Part shown: in pieces, positions 62,853 through 64,000 of the stretch
Position numbering within the stretch: position 1 is the stretch's first letter
Layout of the letters: each line of letters opens with the position of its first letter
Origin: Bacteroidota bacterium
GTDB taxonomy: Bacteria > Bacteroidota > Bacteroidia > AKYH767-A > 2013-40CM-41-45
Assembly: GCA_016713765.1 (NCBI GenBank)
Contig: JADJON010000003.1
Coordinates: 372,001 to 436,000, forward strand
DNA: 64,000 bases
Direction of reading: 5' to 3'
Notes under the pieces: generated by a model
The model's database searches: none
What the model saw: only the letters and a program-made list of their open reading frames with translations
Told to the model about the DNA's origin: nothing
Program-made: the position numbers and the translations under genes

Positions 62853-63515
62853 ATGGTGCGCATCGTATCGCTGTTGGTTCTGCTAATCTGCCTGACTTCG
62901 GCACGGCCGGTGGAACGCTCTTTTCGACTGGGCTTGTTGAAGTACAACGGTGGCGGTGACTGGTACGCCAATCTGGAATCTTCCCTGCGCAACCTTGCGG
63001 TCTTTGCCAATGAGCAGCTTGGAACAAACATCGATCCGGAGCAGGGCATCGTAGAGGTTGGGAGTTCCGACCTGATCAATTATCCCTTTGTCCATATGAC
63101 GGGTCACGGAAATTGGGTGTTAAGTCCTGCCGAAGCCGCCAACCTGCGGAAGTACCTCATCGGAGGTGGGTTCCTGCATATCGACGACAATTACGGGCTG
63201 GACCCCTACGTACGTCCGCAACTAAAGAAGGTGTTTCCGGAACTGGACTTTGTTGAACTGCCCTTTACTCATCCGATCTATCATCAACGATTCGATTTCC
63301 CGAACGGCCTTCCGAAGATCCACGAGCATGACGGTAAGGCGCCGCAAGGATTCGGCCTCATTTACGAAGGACGGCTGGTTTGCTTTTACACCTTTGAATG
63401 TGACTTAGGTGACGGCTGGGAGGACCATGATGTACACAAAGACTCTCCGGAAACTCACCTTCAGGCATTGCGTATGGGAGCCAATCTGCTGGAATATGCC
63501 TTTGACCGGGAGTAA
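62853..63515 (+). CDS. DUF4159-domain exported protein
   Basis: 220 residues with an N-terminal hydrophobic signal (MVRIVSLLVLLICLTSA). DUF4159 features: FRLGLLKYNGGGDWYANLES near the start, NYPFVHMTGHGNWVLSPAEA, then GGGFLHIDDNYGLDPYVRP, with His/Asp residues like a class I glutamine-amidotransferase-type fold. Family function unknown. Own promoter four bases before the ATG. Confidence 0.87.
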   Translation: MVRIVSLLVLLICLTSARPVERSFRLGLLKYNGGGDWYANLESSLRNLAVFANEQLGTNIDPEQGIVEVGSSDLINYPFVHMTGHGNWVLSPAEAANLRKYLIGGGFLHIDDNYGLDPYVRPQLKKVFPELDFVELPFTHPIYHQRFDFPNGLPKIHEHDGKAPQGFGLIYEGRLVCFYTFECDLGDGWEDHDVHKDSPETHLQALRMGANLLEYAFDRE

Positions 63516-63584
63516 ATCGCCTGATTTCTCCTAAATCATCCGCTTATTTCAAAAAAATCAAAGGCATTTTGTCGGAATAGAGAA

Positions 63585-63920
63585 ATGTCTTTAATTGCGC
63601 CTATCAACGAATACACACCGCTTACTTTTCAGGAAACTTACATGAGCCTTCGGATCGAGAAGCATCCGGAGATCGATCGCATCTCCGAGTATTTCCGCAA
63701 AGTCGAGGAACTGGCGAAGCGCATGGGCGTCGATATCGACGATCTTGCCCAGAGCAGGCCGGTTGGATCACTGACCGTACACGTCCCGACGCGTGACCAG
63801 CAGCAACGGCTTGCACGTGAACGAGCCAATGTATTCGTTGGTGAGAGCCCGGCTCCGGAAGTGATCCGGGAGATGAGAATCCTTTTTGATCTGCCGACAA
63901 AACCGGGAGAAAGCATCTGA
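63585..63920 (+). CDS. Small protein of unknown function
   Basis: 111 residues from the ATG at 63585, or 92 from the ATG at 63642 (MSLRIEKHPEIDRISEYF). A TACTTTTC box (63623-63630, seven of eight) would favour the downstream start. Coding composition is good; the middle has SLTVHVPTRDQQQRLARERA. No known domain recognised. Followed by a strong terminator. Confidence 0.58.
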   Translation: MSLIAPINEYTPLTFQETYMSLRIEKHPEIDRISEYFRKVEELAKRMGVDIDDLAQSRPVGSLTVHVPTRDQQQRLARERANVFVGESPAPEVIREMRILFDLPTKPGESI

Positions 63921-63953
63921 CCAACTCTACCGCATTCCGCGATGCGCCAAAAG

Positions 63954-63992
63954 AAAAAGGGTGTCCGACCAAGCAGTCGGACACCCTTTTTT
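63954..63992 (+). terminator. Strong intrinsic terminator, probably two-way
   Basis: Fourteen-pair stem (63956-63969 with 63976-63989), six-base loop, T-run of six; the other strand also ends in T. Confidence 0.85.
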
Positions 63993-64000
63993 AATGGTGT

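Noticed and set aside
1..64000. CRISPR array, prophage, toxin-antitoxin or insertion sequences
   Set aside because: No regularly spaced repeats, no transposase, integrase or phage genes, and no small toxin pairs were found on either strand.

Overview
The window reads as chromosomal core DNA of a Bacteroidota member with a fairly high GC content for the phylum. Three things point there. Many intergenic regions carry the Bacteroidota promoter pattern (a TTTG-like -33 box, a 19-base spacer, and a TAnnTTTG -7 box) and few genes have a Shine-Dalgarno site. Several families are typical of the phylum (DUF4476, DUF4290, S46 peptidase, GH3-like protein, MurA with Asp in place of the reactive Cys, long S16). 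Menaquinone genes are of the futalosine type. There is no prophage, insertion sequence or CRISPR array, and almost every gene is intact. The order within the phylum cannot be fixed from this window.

Layout. Bases 1-17450 (minus strand) hold one uninterrupted str-S10-spc-alpha ribosomal supercluster, from rpsL down to the start of rpoA, including fusA, secY, map and infA but without tuf. It starts from a clear promoter at 17416-17446. Next come clpX, clpP and tig with a tRNA-Leu(UAG), all minus strand. Bases 21475-23412 hold an ECF sigma/anti-sigma pair and a flavin reductase-like gene. Bases 23417-25250 hold a TetR regulator, a 25-base palindrome, a promoter and terminator enclosing a strongly structured non-coding stretch, and a secreted DUF4476 protein behind a sigma-54-like promoter. 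Bases 25318-31369 (minus) hold a deoxynucleoside kinase, a propeller-like protein, a GH3-like protein, fabD, a Bax inhibitor-1 family protein, folE and queD.

Bases 31442-33947 (plus) hold mqnB, mqnD and hldD. Bases 33954-37729 (minus) hold an S46 peptidase, a MerR regulator and an M23 peptidase, with alaS divergent. Bases 40440-45798 (minus) hold an ABC exporter pair, a Ppx/GppA phosphatase, a sigma-54 activator-type response regulator without a DNA-binding domain and a YD-repeat-like protein. Then come dnaJ/grpE, a TlpA-like thioredoxin, murA, a sphingolipid Delta4-desaturase homologue, a DUF4290 gene and a PcrA/UvrD helicase. Bases 54359-63992 (mostly plus) hold rpsP, rimM, a TrmN6-like methyltransferase, a saccharopine dehydrogenase-like gene (minus), a second DUF4476 protein with a matching sigma-54-like promoter, a DUF423 protein, a lipoprotein, pckA, a small unknown gene, rsmE, a DUF4159 protein and a final small unknown gene.

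How it fits together. Most of the window is translation, protein folding and turnover, and envelope building. The most promising undescribed items are the TetR/palindrome/structured-RNA locus near 24.1-24.34 kb, the paired sigma-54-like promoters before the two DUF4476 genes (with an activator lacking an HTH encoded in the same window), and the eukaryote-like dihydroceramide desaturase homologue lodged beside murA.
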